Shown piece after piece: positions 53,086-63,078 of a stretch of 64,000 nucleotides of DNA; position 1 is the stretch's first letter; the number at the start of each line of letters is the position of its first letter. Source of the DNA: Metallosphaera sedula DSM 5348. GTDB lineage: Archaea > Thermoproteota > Thermoprotei_A > Sulfolobales > Sulfolobaceae. Both the position numbers and the translations under genes were made by a program. The notes under the pieces are model-generated. The model did not search any database. It saw only the letters and a program-made list of their open reading frames with translations, and was not told the origin of the DNA. The stretch covers positions 558,001-622,000 of the forward strand of contig NC_009440.1 of assembly GCF_000016605.1 (NCBI RefSeq), given 5' to 3'.

Positions 53086-54254
53086 GTGTAAATCCCCAGC
53101 TTCCTCCCCACTTTTTCTACTAATCTATCTATTTCCGCTCCAACTTCCCGCGAGAACTCTTCAACCTTCTCGTCACCGCTCTCCTTCCCTAACGATATTA
53201 CCCTGTCCTTTGTCGCCCTCAAGCTCCTGATCAAATCGATCAATCTAGGATCAGATTCGTTAGCAGCATCAACGTATTTCCCTGCCTCCTTAATGTTATT
53301 AAATATCTCGTTAAGCTCCCTCATGTACTTGATGGGCGTCTTTAACTCCTCAGAGAGGAGTGCTGAGACCTTTTCGAAATCGTCAATTTCCCTTGGGGCT
53401 ATGTACTTAAGAACTACTAGGTCCTCCTCTGTAGCCTTTGTTCTAGAGTTCAGAAGTGCGTGAGCCGACACTATTTTCAGAACCTTGCCCTTTCTCCTGT
53501 CAGTTAAGTGTACTCCCTTCTCCTCCAACATTACGTAGAGCTTCAGGAGTTTCGACTTGATCTGGCTCAGGTCCACTTCTGAGAGCATACTGTAAAGCCT
53601 GTCAAGATCTTGAACTGTCATAACTGGTTCCTTGACTTTCCACTTGTCTGTGAACTCGAGTTCCCAGGACGAATCTATTAAGTCCTTCCACATATCCTCC
53701 CCCACGGGCTTAGCGTAATGCCTTAGAAGAAGCCTATCATAAAGGGCCTCAAGTTCTGGCTCGTCCGGTACCCTATTACTTGCGCTGATTAGCGTCCTTA
53801 GTGGTACCTTGATAACGTTGTAGCCATCATAAATTACCCTCTCGTTCAACAGTGAAAGAAGGGCATTCAGAATGGCGGAATTGGCATTAAATATCTCATC
53901 TAGGAAGGCTAACTCGCTTTCAGGAAGTCTCTCCTTTGTTATCCTCTTGTATACTCCCTGTTTCAGTGCGTTGACGTCCAGTGCTCCAAAAAGCTCAGCG
54001 GGTTCTGTATATTTCGTAAGTAAATACATGAAGAACCTGGCATTAAGGAGATCAGCAGCCCTTCTAGCCAATGCTGACTTAGCGGTTCCAGGCTCTCCTA
54101 TTAGCACTACGTGCTCCTTTGTAAGGAGAGCTAGCGTTAGGACCTTAGCCTCCTCTTCCCTTCCCACGAACGGGGAATAGAGGGACTCTAAAAACTTTTT
54201 GGGAAGTTCAAGGAGTGATGAACTCACTATTATTCTCCCTATTATGTTTACCAT
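53082..54254 (-). CDS. MoxR-family AAA+ ATPase
   Basis: 390 residues. '[20 protein letters not shown]' is the MoxR-type Walker A (G-x-P-G-x-A-K-S), '[26 protein letters not shown]' the Walker B with the conserved F-x-A-N-S, and '[19 protein letters not shown]' the sensor/Arg-finger. C-terminal part is a helical MoxR lid and a charged coiled coil. It probably works as a chaperone with the VWA protein. TATA box CTTTATAAGC at 54261-54270 lies only 10 bases before ATG 54254, so GTG 54227 (381 residues) is a possible true start. Confidence 0.92.
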   Translation of the reverse strand: MVNIIGRIIVSSSLLELPKKFLESLYSPFVGREEEAKVLTLALLTKEHVVLIGEPGTAKSALARRAADLLNARFFMYLLTKYTEPAELFGALDVNALKQGVYKRITKERLPESELAFLDEIFNANSAILNALLSLLNERVIYDGYNVIKVPLRTLISASNRVPDEPELEALYDRLLLRHYAKPVGEDMWKDLIDSSWELEFTDKWKVKEPVMTVQDLDRLYSMLSEVDLSQIKSKLLKLYVMLEEKGVHLTDRRKGKVLKIVSAHALLNSRTKATEEDLVVLKYIAPREIDDFEKVSALLSEELKTPIKYMRELNEIFNNIKEAGKYVDAANESDPRLIDLIRSLRATKDRVISLGKESGDEKVEEFSREVGAEIDRLVEKVGRKLGIYT

Positions 54255-54516
54255 CTTGTAGCTTATAAAGAGAGGTTAAGAAACATGAAAGAATAAAATT
54301 CTTTTTTATGTAAGAATATTTTCGAGAAAATTTCAATAATAGTCTAAAGGCCTTAGGAGTTTAAATTCTGTATGCAGGAAATTTTTTAAGTATTGCTAGT
54401 TTTAGACGGAGAATCGAGCTTAACACGAGAAATGTAGAAGGATATGGAACTAACCAACTAATTTATATAGGCGAATTTCAAAGATTGAAATAACAAATTC
54501 GTGTGAGTCGAGATAT
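54255..54516. other. Divergent intergenic region, 262 bases
   Basis: Contains promoters for both the MoxR gene (minus) and the ssb gene (plus). It is AT-rich with imperfect inverted repeats (for example GAATATTTTCGAGAAAATTTC around 54314-54334) but no long hairpin. No RNA gene is recognised. Confidence 0.4.
54462..54469 (+). promoter_or_regulatory. TATA box and ribosome site of ssb
   Basis: TTTATATA at 54462-54469; transcription should start near 54490, giving a leader of about 27 bases with GTGAG at 54503-54507, 9 bases before ATG 54517. The longer leader distinguishes it from most genes here. Confidence 0.5.
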
Positions 54517-54993
54517 ATGGATGAAAAGATAGGAAATCTAAAAGGCGGGATGGAAAACATAAGTGTTACCGCCCGCGTTTTGGAAGTAGGTGAACAGAAG
54601 GTCGTTCAAACAAAGAACGGCCCTAGAACCATTCGTGAAGTAATGGTTGGAGACGACACAGGGAGAGTTAAACTCACCCTGTGGGGGAACCAAGGAGACG
54701 AAGTCAAGGAAGGCCAAATTATCAAAGTGGAGAACGCTTGGACCACAGTTTTTAAGGGTCAAGTTCAGCTTAACGCAGGTAGTAGGTCCAAGATAAGCGA
54801 GTCTGCCGAAGAGTCTATCCCAGAAGCCGATCAGGTTCCTGAAACCACTCCTACCGATGATTCACCTCCAAGGAGAGGTGGATTCAGAGGTAGAGGCGGA
54901 GGAAGAAGAAATTACGGCGGCGGTTTCGGAGGAAACTACGGCGGTGGAGGATACAGGAGAAGGCCTAGAGAGGGCGGAGAGGAAGAAGAGTGA
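54517..54993 (+). CDS. ssb: Single-stranded DNA-binding protein (Sulfolobus type)
   Basis: 158 residues. One OB fold (about 1-115): '[37 protein letters not shown]' in pieces ([31 protein letters not shown]), '[21 protein letters not shown]', the classic Sulfolobus SSB order. The C-terminal tail is Gly/Arg/Tyr-rich (repeated R-G and G-G-Y units) and ends in acidic residues, the bacterial-like protein interaction tail. Coats single-stranded DNA in replication and repair. Overlaps the PqqD-like gene by 4 bases. Confidence 0.93.
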   Translation: MDEKIGNLKGGMENISVTARVLEVGEQKVVQTKNGPRTIREVMVGDDTGRVKLTLWGNQGDEVKEGQIIKVENAWTTVFKGQVQLNAGSRSKISESAEESIPEADQVPETTPTDDSPPRRGGFRGRGGGRRNYGGGFGGNYGGGGYRRRPREGGEEEE

Positions 54994-55328
54994 ACTTCGA
55001 AGAAGATAGGCAACCAGAAGAGGAACACGATCATTTTCACCCATCACTGGATTATGACGAGATAAAGGATAGGAAGCCCAGGAGAGAAGGCGAATACGTG
55101 GACAAGAGTGAGGACGGTGAGAAGTTTATAATTAAGCTAGCTGAGGACAGGGTTTACGAGGTAGCTGCAGTAGCCTATTATATCTGGGCCATGTGCGATG
55201 GAGAGAGGACAGTGGGCGATATAGTTCAGGAGATTAGCAAGGAAGCGCAGATCGAAGAGGAACAGATAAGAGCGCCTATTGTCGCGGTACTTGAACAGTT
55301 ACAGGAGGCCGCCCTAATAACCATTTAA
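54990..55328 (+). CDS. PqqD-like protein
   Basis: 112 residues from GTG 54990. Residues 40-112 follow the PqqD pattern: '[33 protein letters not shown]' in pieces, with a Y-x-I-W-x-x-C-D-G-x-x-T-V-x-x-I core. PqqD proteins bind a peptide substrate for radical SAM enzymes. No radical SAM partner or peptide gene is adjacent, so a repurposed role is likely. N terminus is highly acidic and His-rich ([11 protein letters not shown]). Coupled to ssb. Confidence 0.8.
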   Translation: MNFEEDRQPEEEHDHFHPSLDYDEIKDRKPRREGEYVDKSEDGEKFIIKLAEDRVYEVAAVAYYIWAMCDGERTVGDIVQEISKEAQIEEEQIRAPIVAVLEQLQEAALITI

Positions 55329-55352
55329 AAGTTTGTTTTGTGTATTTTTCTC

Positions 55353-57002
55353 ATGAGAAATTTCGTTCCCGAGGAGAACTTACCCACTCCTCTAGAGGCC
55401 ATTGAAAAATTTCTTAGAACTCTTCCTCCCAAGAGGAGAACAATCTCTCTTGGAATATTGGATTCCGTGGGCAAGATAACTTCTTCATCAGTACGTGCTA
55501 AAACCGATTATCCACCCTTCTCTAGATCAACTGTAGATGGGTTCGCTGTTAAATCATCTTCTACCCCAGGTAGGTTTAGGATAGTTGGAAAGATATCCAT
55601 TGGGGAATGGAAGGATATAACTATTGGGCCAGGGGAGGCGGTAGAGGTGGATACTGGATCCCCACTACCTTGGGGAGCTGATGCCGTGGTTAAGATAGAG
55701 GATACACATGTGGAACTTCCCTTTGTCGAGATAAATTCTAGGTTGAGATTTGGTGCAAACGTAGCATGGGCTGGTAGCGATATATCCAAGGGCTCAGAAA
55801 TTATAGGAGAGTTCCAGGAAATTACGCCAGAAGATGTGGGAGCATTTGCGTCTGTGGGAATAGAGACAGTTGAGGTGTATGATCTCCCAAAGGTTTACGT
55901 TATCGCAACCGGTGATGAATTAGTTCAACCTGGAAGAGATCTAACGCCAGGGAAGATATATGAAAGCAACGTTCACTTCCTGGTATCAAGGCTAAAGCAA
56001 CTTGGATGCGAAATAGTTGGAGCCGAAGTTCTACCTGACGACAAGGAAAAGATAAGGAATTCCTTAAGGACGGCCGTAGACAAGGCCGACCTTATAATAA
56101 CCACAGGAGGAACGAGTGCAGGTGAAAAGGATTACGTACATCAGCTGGTAAGGGAGATGGGAAATATCGTGATTCAGGGTTTAAATACGAAACCTGGAAA
56201 GCCAACGATATTAGGGGAGATACAAGGGAAGCCGGTCTTCGGACTTTCTGGAAACATTGTGGCTACCATAATGACCTTTAATCAGTTAGTGGAGAGATAC
56301 ATCGCCGAATTCTCAGGGAGATCACTGGCTACCAGAACAGCTTACCACGACAAGGTCTCGGCCATCTCCATTTTACCAATTAAGGCTGATAGGTACAGGG
56401 TCACTAACATCCCCGTTTACATAGTTAAAGGGAGAGGGGGTCACTATGCTATCCCGGTCCCATTCGACAGTTACATGGTTGGGACTTTTGCTAGCTCTGA
56501 TGGTTATGTGACCTTACCTCCTGGTACGCAAGTCAAGGAGGGAGAGAGGATAGAGGTAACCCTGAAAAGCCTTGATAATAGGCCTGTCATTATAGGGGAA
56601 GAGGACGTGAGAATAAGGGAAGTTAAGGCTAGGAAAATACTCTTGGGAACAGTGCCCGCTTGCGCTGCACTCAAGTACGATGTGGGGGATGCGCTGATAC
56701 TGAGTGACTTCCTTTGCGAAGATAAGGTGCCTGAGGCGGTGGAGGTAAAGCGTTGGATCCTATCCCATGGAAGCGGAGATCCCATAGGCTATCATGATTG
56801 GATAGGAATGAGCAGGTTGGTGAAGGATCCTGCAGTTAAATTGAAATCACCCTCTACAGCACCCCTGTTCTTGGGCAAGGGAAAGGTGATCGCACCCCAT
56901 GGATACATAGAAGGAGAGAAAGTAACACAAGAGAAATTAAAAGTAGTAGTGAGAAACAGGGATCTACAATTCTTAGAGGGAATATTTTCTGAAGATACCT
57001 AG
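55353..57002 (+). CDS. moeA: MoeA-type molybdopterin molybdenumtransferase with extra C-terminal domain
   Basis: 549 residues from ATG 55353 (TTG 55338 is in frame but less likely). MoeA core (1 to about 407): 'PPFSRSTVDGFAV', 'VDTGSPLPWGADAVVKIED', 'VAWAGSDISKG', 'VIATGDELVQPG', 'IYESN', 'TTGGTSAGEKDYV', 'GLSGNIVATIM'. It inserts molybdate into molybdopterin. The C-terminal region of about 140 residues after 'GERIEVTLKS' ('LLGTVPACAALKY', 'WILSHGSGDPIGYHDW', 'KGKVIAPHGYIEGE') is unrecognised and is not the usual periplasmic-binding-type extension. May bind substrate or a partner. Confidence 0.92.
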   Translation: MRNFVPEENLPTPLEAIEKFLRTLPPKRRTISLGILDSVGKITSSSVRAKTDYPPFSRSTVDGFAVKSSSTPGRFRIVGKISIGEWKDITIGPGEAVEVDTGSPLPWGADAVVKIEDTHVELPFVEINSRLRFGANVAWAGSDISKGSEIIGEFQEITPEDVGAFASVGIETVEVYDLPKVYVIATGDELVQPGRDLTPGKIYESNVHFLVSRLKQLGCEIVGAEVLPDDKEKIRNSLRTAVDKADLIITTGGTSAGEKDYVHQLVREMGNIVIQGLNTKPGKPTILGEIQGKPVFGLSGNIVATIMTFNQLVERYIAEFSGRSLATRTAYHDKVSAISILPIKADRYRVTNIPVYIVKGRGGHYAIPVPFDSYMVGTFASSDGYVTLPPGTQVKEGERIEVTLKSLDNRPVIIGEEDVRIREVKARKILLGTVPACAALKYDVGDALILSDFLCEDKVPEAVEVKRWILSHGSGDPIGYHDWIGMSRLVKDPAVKLKSPSTAPLFLGKGKVIAPHGYIEGEKVTQEKLKVVVRNRDLQFLEGIFSEDT

Positions 57003-57040
57003 TTGGAAAAGCCTTTTACTTCATCTCCTTATTCTCGGAT

Positions 57041-57976
57041 ATGCGTTCAGTGAAAGCCACAGCATTCTCATCTTCTGCTAACCTTGGTGCCGGTTACGAC
57101 GTGCTTTCCATGAGCCATTTGGCCTTCAGCGACACTGTTTACGCGGAGCTTATCAACGAAAAGGAACGCAGGGTCATGATGGAGTCCAACTCGAATGTCC
57201 CTTTAGATCCAGCTAGAAACTCAGCAGGCGCACCAGTTGAGGCATTGCTCAAGGAATTTCAATTAAATTACACGATAAAACTGAATGTGATAAAGGGAGT
57301 GCCCCACGGATTAGGCCTAGGAAGTAGCGGAGCATCTGCAGTGGCTGCAGTGGCTGCGGTTAACGAGCTGCTTAACCTCCACCTGACGCTCGAGGACATC
57401 GTGAAGTTTGCTGTGATTGGGGAACAAGCCGTTAGTGGATCCCCTCACCCAGATAACGTGGCAGCTAGTGCCTTTGGTGGAATAGTGGCAGTGACGTCGC
57501 ACGATCCCATTAGGGTAGTGAGGATACCAATTAACCTGAACTTCAGGTTAATGTTGGTCATACCGAGGGTTAATACGGGTGAAGGGAAGACCAAGAAGGC
57601 AAGGGAGCTAGTTCCCAAGCAGATAGAGGTTTCAAAGATGGTCGAAAACACAAGGTTCCTATCCTCATTCATTCTAGGATTAGTTAAGGGAGATAGGGCA
57701 CTGGTTAGGGAGGGGCTTAACGACGCCGTTGTGGAAAGGTCCAGGGAACCAATGTATCCACACTACCCCAAGTTGAAGGAAATAGCACTGAGGTACGATG
57801 CTATTGGAGCTTGCGTAAGTGGAGCCGGACCTACGGTGTTAATCCTTTACGATGATTCGACCAAACTGGGAGAGATCAAACAGGAGGGTGGGAAAGTATG
57901 TGCCCAGCACGGTTTTCAATGCGATTTCATTACCACGGAAATAGGGGAGGGAGTCAGGGTTGAGGGACTCAACTAA
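57041..57976 (+). CDS. thrB: Homoserine kinase
   Basis: 311 residues, GHMP family. 'SSSANLGAGYDVLS' at the N terminus, the ATP loop 'VPHGLGLGSSGASAVAAVAAVNEL' and 'GSPHPDNVAASAFGG', then 'ACVSGAGPTVLIL' at the C-terminal end. All fit ThrB. Makes O-phosphohomoserine, the substrate for threonine synthase and, in organisms with this pathway, for cystathionine gamma-synthase. Its stop overlaps the start of the next gene by 17 bases. Confidence 0.95.
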   Translation: MRSVKATAFSSSANLGAGYDVLSMSHLAFSDTVYAELINEKERRVMMESNSNVPLDPARNSAGAPVEALLKEFQLNYTIKLNVIKGVPHGLGLGSSGASAVAAVAAVNELLNLHLTLEDIVKFAVIGEQAVSGSPHPDNVAASAFGGIVAVTSHDPIRVVRIPINLNFRLMLVIPRVNTGEGKTKKARELVPKQIEVSKMVENTRFLSSFILGLVKGDRALVREGLNDAVVERSREPMYPHYPKLKEIALRYDAIGACVSGAGPTVLILYDDSTKLGEIKQEGGKVCAQHGFQCDFITTEIGEGVRVEGLN

Positions 57977-59084
57977 ATCAGTAAGGGAATCAATAGATCC
58001 CATCACAGGGGCTATAACAACGCCCATCTATCAGACGTCAGCTTTCCTTTATCCTGAGGGTGAGAAATACAGGTATTCCAGAGAGGTCAATCCGACGGTC
58101 CTAGAACTGGGTAAGAAAATAGCGGAGCTTGAGGGTGCAGAGGCTGGGCTCGCGTTTTCCTCCGGGATGGGAGCCATCTCCACCACCCTCTTAACTCTGC
58201 TCCACCCCGGGATGAGACTCCTGGTTCACGTGGATATGTTCGGAAGGAGCCTGAGGTTTGCCAAGGATTACCTCTCGTCGTGGGGTGTGAAGGTCGATGT
58301 GGCCCCAGCCAACGATCAAGGCATGCTCGAAATGATAACCAAGGGGTATGACGTGGTTATGATTGAGAGTATTACGAATCCCCTACTCAGGGTGATAGAC
58401 CTGGAAAAGGTGGGAAAGGCGTGCTCGGAAGTGGGGGCTAACTTACTTGTGGATTCAACTTTTGCAACTCCGATTAATCAGAAACCCCTAGAGTTTGGGG
58501 CCTCGCTAGTCATACACAGTGCATCGAAGTTCATTGCGGGGCATAACGATGTCATTACAGGGTTGATAGCGGGAAAGGGAGAACTGGTGAAGGCAATAGA
58601 CCAAATGAGGAGAACACTTGGAACCTCCCTTGATCCTCATCCAGCGTATCTTACCATCAGGGGGATGAAGACCCTTAAGATCAGAATGGATGTAATCAAT
58701 AGGAACGCACAACAGATCGCAGAGTTCCTTGAGGCACATCCTAAGGTTGCAAAGGTTTACTACCCTGGTCTTAAGAGCCATGAAAGCCATAGTGTTGCTA
58801 AGAGAGTCCTTAAGGGATTCGGTGGCGTGGTCAGTTTTGAGGTGAGGGGCGGAGCGCAGGAGGCACTGAGGGTCATGAAATCTACTTCAGTCATAATCCC
58901 AGCCCAAAGCCTTGGAGGCGTGAATTCCTTGATATCCCATCCAGCAACAATGAGCCATAGGACACTATCTCCTGAGGAGAGAAAGGCCTCAGGGATAGGA
59001 GATTCGCTTCTTAGGCTTTCCGTGGGTATAGAAGACGTGGAGGATTTAATAGAAGACTTGGATAAGGCACTTAGCAAGATCTAG
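57960..59084 (+). CDS. Cystathionine gamma-synthase/lyase family PLP enzyme
   Basis: 374 residues from TTG 57960. 'AITTPIYQTSAFLYP' and 'YRYSREVNPTVLELGKKIAELEGAEAGLAFSSGMGAI' give the N-terminal PLP region, 'VDSTFATPINQKPLEFGASLVIHSASKFIAGHNDVITG' (in pieces) the Schiff-base lysine in 'SASKFIAGH', and 'LRLSVGIEDVEDLIEDL' the end. Synthase versus lyase cannot be separated by inspection. Co-translated with homoserine kinase, which favours use of phosphohomoserine in methionine/cysteine synthesis. Confidence 0.93.
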   Translation: MRDSTKSVRESIDPITGAITTPIYQTSAFLYPEGEKYRYSREVNPTVLELGKKIAELEGAEAGLAFSSGMGAISTTLLTLLHPGMRLLVHVDMFGRSLRFAKDYLSSWGVKVDVAPANDQGMLEMITKGYDVVMIESITNPLLRVIDLEKVGKACSEVGANLLVDSTFATPINQKPLEFGASLVIHSASKFIAGHNDVITGLIAGKGELVKAIDQMRRTLGTSLDPHPAYLTIRGMKTLKIRMDVINRNAQQIAEFLEAHPKVAKVYYPGLKSHESHSVAKRVLKGFGGVVSFEVRGGAQEALRVMKSTSVIIPAQSLGGVNSLISHPATMSHRTLSPEERKASGIGDSLLRLSVGIEDVEDLIEDLDKALSKI

Positions 59085-59124
59085 AAAGATTTATTTTCTC
59101 TCTAAAAAAGAAAGAATTGCCATA

Positions 59125-59165
59125 CCTAGCCTACAGCCATGTAACCATGGCAGAGTGAAGCTAGG
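59125..59165. terminator. Structured hairpin between convergent genes
   Basis: Two nested perfect 6-bp stems: CCTAGC (59125-59130)/GCTAGG (59160-59165) and GCCATG (59136-59141)/CATGGC (59146-59151) with a TAAC loop. It lies in the 89-base gap between the stop of the cystathionine enzyme and the stop of sdhD. Terminators in these organisms are usually T-runs, so a role as RNA end-structure or small RNA is possible. Confidence 0.4.
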
Positions 59166-59173
59166 GCCTCCTC

Positions 59174-59515
59174 TCATTTCTTAGAGGAGTCCTTTATTTT
59201 CACAAGATACTCCTTGATTGTTCTTAGGTCAGATTCCACATGCTTTTCGTCTGTCGCAATCCACATTATACCGCCCGCTGCATCAACAACCTCTCCGTTC
59301 AAGTGTAACTCCTTCACCCTCTCTTTCCAGTTAAATGGGATCTTGGAAATCACAAGAACGTAGAGCTCACCAGTGTTACGGAGATGGAATTTACCCCAGA
59401 ATAAATCGTTCACCTTGTATTCCGCTTCCTTGGCAAAGGGTTCCTTTCCTGGCCTTTCCGACACTTCTCTCCAGGGACCTAACTCTCCGCCTATACTGCT
59501 GAGATCTTGGATCAT
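59174..59515 (-). CDS. sdhD: Succinate dehydrogenase subunit D (SdhD/SdhF type)
   Basis: 113 residues, no membrane segment. Last gene of the sdh run. Not a conventional heme-b anchor; this matches the small, poorly conserved fourth subunit of Sulfolobus SQR. A hydrophobic patch '[11 protein letters not shown]' and '[14 protein letters not shown]' stand out. It starts four bases into the end of sdhC. Identity rests mainly on position. Confidence 0.8.
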   Translation of the reverse strand: MIQDLSSIGGELGPWREVSERPGKEPFAKEAEYKVNDLFWGKFHLRNTGELYVLVISKIPFNWKERVKELHLNGEVVDAAGGIMWIATDEKHVESDLRTIKEYLVKIKDSSKK

Positions 59516-60384
59516 GTTATTCCCCTCTCCTCCAGCGCCTTCATCGCTATCTTACTAAGCCCCAGCTCCTTTGGACTTATTCCAAAGGATATTGCCAGGA
59601 GTTGAGTAACGTACATAGTGGGCATGGTCCATCCAGTCTTAAACTCGTCCATTACCTTGAACTGGGTAACATCAAGTTGTAAATGACAGAGACTACATGG
59701 ATGTACCATTATATCCGCTCCAGCGCCCTTAGCAGAAGAGAGAACATTATAGGCTAACTTCAATCCTCCCTTGGGATTGCTTCCCATTAAGGGGAAACCA
59801 CAACAAGCTGTCGCCATGGGGAACCTCACTGGAGTTGCTCCAGTGGCTGATACTAGATCCTCTAGGCTGTGGGGCTTATATGCGGACTCAAATCCCATGA
59901 TCTGCTCAGGCCTTAGCATTTGACATCCGTAATATGTTCCGACCTTCAACTGGGTCAGGGGCCTTGTAACGTGGGACTTTATCCTCTCAATTCCAACGTC
60001 CCTCACCAAAACCCACACAATATGCTCAGCATCCACGGTTCCCTTGTACTCTATGGAGGCGGATTTGAGCCTGGAATCGACGTCTTTCCTAAGCTCCTTG
60101 TCTTCCTTGTAGTTGTTTACTGCAAGTCTATGACTTTGCAAGCAAACACTACAGGGAGTTGCCATTTTGTTGAGTCCCATCTTCTCTACCTGGGACAAGT
60201 TTCTCAGGTTCAAGGCAGCATGGGCCTTTTGATCATATTCGTCCAGGAATCCTCCTCCGCAACAGTTCCAGTCCTCTACTTCCACTAGTTCCAATCCTAG
60301 AACCTCGGCCACCTTCTTTGTGGCCACATCAACGTCCTTAGATAGGCCGTGGGTTGCACATCCCGGATAATATGCTACTTTCAT
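59512..60384 (-). CDS. sdhC: Succinate dehydrogenase subunit C with CCG domains (SdhC/SdhE type)
   Basis: 290 residues. Two cysteine-rich CCG modules: '[13 protein letters not shown]' with '[13 protein letters not shown]', and '[13 protein letters not shown]' with '[12 protein letters not shown]'; relatives are HdrB and GlpC. In the Sulfolobus enzyme this protein replaces the membrane anchor and binds a cluster, attaching to the membrane by amphipathic helices. Coupled to SdhB (4-base overlap) and to SdhD. Confidence 0.94.
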   Translation of the reverse strand: MKVAYYPGCATHGLSKDVDVATKKVAEVLGLELVEVEDWNCCGGGFLDEYDQKAHAALNLRNLSQVEKMGLNKMATPCSVCLQSHRLAVNNYKEDKELRKDVDSRLKSASIEYKGTVDAEHIVWVLVRDVGIERIKSHVTRPLTQLKVGTYYGCQMLRPEQIMGFESAYKPHSLEDLVSATGATPVRFPMATACCGFPLMGSNPKGGLKLAYNVLSSAKGAGADIMVHPCSLCHLQLDVTQFKVMDEFKTGWTMPTMYVTQLLAISFGISPKELGLSKIAMKALEERGIT

Positions 60385-61340
60385 TCCTTCTCACCCATTA
60401 ACTTCTGAATTTGATCTATCTGACTTACCTTCTTTTCCCTAATTAATGCAAGGTTAACCTTCCCGTTCCTCATGGTGTAAAGCATGTCAGTGATTGCCGC
60501 GGCTAGGCCGTAGGTCGTGATGTATACCTTGGCCTCCTCAAGTTTACCCGTTTCCCTTATACTATCAAATATGGCCTTAACGTGCTTCTCGCCGGTCTTT
60601 GCTACCTCTGACTTGTCCTTGAGGAAACGTGTGTGAGCCCTAGTTTTCTTAATTGTGGTAACAGGTTCCACATCCCTTGGACATACGTTGAAGCACTGAT
60701 AACAATACGTGCACCTCCACGCGCTATCGGCTAAGATCTTCAACCTTTCATCGTAGATGGTATCCCTTGGGTCCGCCAGGAATCTATACCCCTTGGCGTG
60801 TGCTGCTGGTCCTAGGAACTCCTCGTCTATCCTCACAGCTGGGCAAGCTGAGACACAAAGCCCACACCAGATACATTGGGCGAACTTCCAGAGTTCCCTT
60901 TGATCCTCTGGCCTTAACCTGTGCTCTCCACGCCCCTCCACCACTTCCTTGCTTGGGTAAAGCCTAGGTTTAACCTTAAACATCCTGGCGTAGAATTCAT
61001 CCATATCTACGATGAGGTCCTTCTGAACCTTGAAGTAATCCATAGGTTCGACGGTTATTTGGTTGCTGTCATACTTCTTCACAATGTCCAGGGCAAGGGT
61101 CTTACAGGCTAGCCTGGGTTCCCCGTTAATCCTCATGGCACAACTTCCGCAGACCGCCATGTGACAGGAAGCCCTATAGGCCAGGGTTGGGTCCTGTTCT
61201 GACTTTATTCTCCTAAGGACCTCAGTCATCTGGGTGAATCTATCAACAACTAGTTTGTACTCCTGCCAGTACTCGCCTTTCTCCTGGTTATATCTTTTTA
61301 CTTTGACCACAATCTCCCGTTGCTCCAGTTGGCTCTCCAT
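60381..61340 (-). CDS. sdhB: Succinate dehydrogenase iron-sulfur subunit
   Basis: 319 residues, longer than bacterial SdhB (about 240). [2Fe-2S] ligands in '[14 protein letters not shown]' and a later 'RLACKTL'; second cluster '[14 protein letters not shown]'; third '[14 protein letters not shown]'. The third site has Cys-x2-Cys-x2-Cys-x3-Cys-Pro, i.e. suitable for 4Fe-4S rather than the usual 3Fe-4S of bacterial SQR. The extra C-terminal part ('[12 protein letters not shown]') is basic. It starts just after SdhA ends and is co-transcribed. Confidence 0.95.
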   Translation of the reverse strand: MESQLEQREIVVKVKRYNQEKGEYWQEYKLVVDRFTQMTEVLRRIKSEQDPTLAYRASCHMAVCGSCAMRINGEPRLACKTLALDIVKKYDSNQITVEPMDYFKVQKDLIVDMDEFYARMFKVKPRLYPSKEVVEGRGEHRLRPEDQRELWKFAQCIWCGLCVSACPAVRIDEEFLGPAAHAKGYRFLADPRDTIYDERLKILADSAWRCTYCYQCFNVCPRDVEPVTTIKKTRAHTRFLKDKSEVAKTGEKHVKAIFDSIRETGKLEEAKVYITTYGLAAAITDMLYTMRNGKVNLALIREKKVSQIDQIQKLMGEKE

Positions 61341-61341
61341 C

Positions 61342-63042
61342 TTAGTACACCCTTGCCTCTGGTTGCCACCTAGTCATGGTCACGGGCTTAAACCCTATCT
61401 CTACCTGATTACCCTTGAGGTAAGCCAACGTATGTTTGAGCCAGTTCCTATCATCTCTCTCTGGATAGTCCGTCCTGTAATGAGCTCCTCTTGATTCGGT
61501 TCTAGTTAACGCTGACTTGGCTATTACCACCGCGAGGTCCATCATGTTTCTCAGCTCCAATGCGTTAAAGAACTCGGTATTGTAGGTCTTGCTCTTGTCA
61601 GTCACATACATGCTCTTGACCTGTGCCCTAAGTTTCTCGACCTCTGAGAGGGCAGTCTTTAATAGGTCCTCGTTCCTGAAAATCCCCACATCATCCCACA
61701 TTACCTGCCTAAGTTTGTTGAGTATTTCGCCGAAGTGGACTCCGGTCTCGCTCTTCACAAAGGTGTAGGCCTCGCTTAGAAGTTTCTCTGCTTCCTTCTC
61801 CAGGGTGGTTGAGGATGACTCCTCGTGCTTCTTGAGGTACTCCACTACAGTTCTTCCAGTTTCCCTACCAAAAACGAGGGTTTCTAGCAAGGAGTTGGAG
61901 CCCAGCCTGTTGGCACCGTGGACAGATACGCAAGCTACCTCGCCTGCCGCAAATAGTCCTTGCAAATCACTATTGGTTCCAGTAATGTCCACGTCCACTC
62001 CACCCATATAGTAGTGCTGTGCAGGTCTAACAGGGATGGGCTCCTTAGTAGCATCAACCCCCGCAAAACTCATGGCAGCCTCGTAAGCCAACGCAAGTCT
62101 CTCCTTTATGTAGCTCTCTCCCAGATGGGTAAGGTCCAATCCAACATACCCGCCAGGGAAACCTCTTCCCTCCCTTATCTCTATTGTGATGGACCTAGAG
62201 ACAATATCCCTGGGGGCAAGGTCCAACTTCTTGGGAGCATATCTGGTCATGAATCTCTCCCCCTTATTGTTCTTGAGGATACCTCCTTCTCCCCTTGCCG
62301 CCTCACTTATCAGAATGTCTGAGGGATAGAGCGCAGTTGGGTGGAACTGAACAAATTCGGGATCCTTCAGGGCCGCTCCAGCCCTCAGAGCCATAGAGTA
62401 ACCGTCACCCGTGTTTATGTAGGCGTTGGTCGTGTGCGCGTATAGCATCCCCATACCACCGGTGGCTAGCACAACAGCCTTTGCCTTGAACAGGGCCGGT
62501 TCCATGGACTTCATTTCCATGGCCAGAACTCCAGCTACCCTCTTCTCGTCCAGCACCAGGTCCACCGCAAACCACTCGCTATAGAAATCCACTGAGAGAC
62601 CTGAGACCCTTTCGAACAGGGTGTGCAAAAGGGCCATGCCAGTCTTATCCCCAACGAATCTGGTCCTGGGATAGGTCTGTCCACCGAAATAACGCAGAGC
62701 TACCCTCCCGTCTGGTTGCCTATTGAATAGCGTACCCCACCTCTCCATTATCTCCACTATTTCTCCAGATTTTTCAGATAGAAGTTCCGCAGCGTCCTGA
62801 TCGACTAGGTAATCTCCTCCCTTGACCGTGTCATAGGTCATGTAGTCTGGATTGTCGTTGGGATCGGAGTTACCCCGGACATATGCAGCTATTCCACCTT
62901 CCGCGGAGGAGGAGTGAGACCTTGTGGGAAAAACCTTAGAAATGATCGCTACCCTATAGCCTGCTGAGGCGATTTCATGGGCCGACATTAACCCCGCTAA
63001 TCCTCCTCCAAGAACTACTGCGTCATAAAGAAGTTTGTCCAT
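61342..63042 (-). CDS. sdhA: Succinate dehydrogenase flavoprotein subunit
   Basis: 566 residues. '[19 protein letters not shown]' binds ADP of FAD; '[19 protein letters not shown]' holds the His for covalent FAD (His near residue 43); '[25 protein letters not shown]' and '[18 protein letters not shown]' give the active-site Arg/His residues. Oxidises succinate to fumarate; in autotrophic growth it draws carbon out of the 4-hydroxybutyrate cycle. First gene of the operon, with CTTAATAACG (63061-63071, minus) as a fitting TATA box. Confidence 0.96.
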   Translation of the reverse strand: MDKLLYDAVVLGGGLAGLMSAHEIASAGYRVAIISKVFPTRSHSSSAEGGIAAYVRGNSDPNDNPDYMTYDTVKGGDYLVDQDAAELLSEKSGEIVEIMERWGTLFNRQPDGRVALRYFGGQTYPRTRFVGDKTGMALLHTLFERVSGLSVDFYSEWFAVDLVLDEKRVAGVLAMEMKSMEPALFKAKAVVLATGGMGMLYAHTTNAYINTGDGYSMALRAGAALKDPEFVQFHPTALYPSDILISEAARGEGGILKNNKGERFMTRYAPKKLDLAPRDIVSRSITIEIREGRGFPGGYVGLDLTHLGESYIKERLALAYEAAMSFAGVDATKEPIPVRPAQHYYMGGVDVDITGTNSDLQGLFAAGEVACVSVHGANRLGSNSLLETLVFGRETGRTVVEYLKKHEESSSTTLEKEAEKLLSEAYTFVKSETGVHFGEILNKLRQVMWDDVGIFRNEDLLKTALSEVEKLRAQVKSMYVTDKSKTYNTEFFNALELRNMMDLAVVIAKSALTRTESRGAHYRTDYPERDDRNWLKHTLAYLKGNQVEIGFKPVTMTRWQPEARVY

Positions 63043-63078
63043 ACAAAAATCGCAATAGATACGTTATTAAGAATTACT

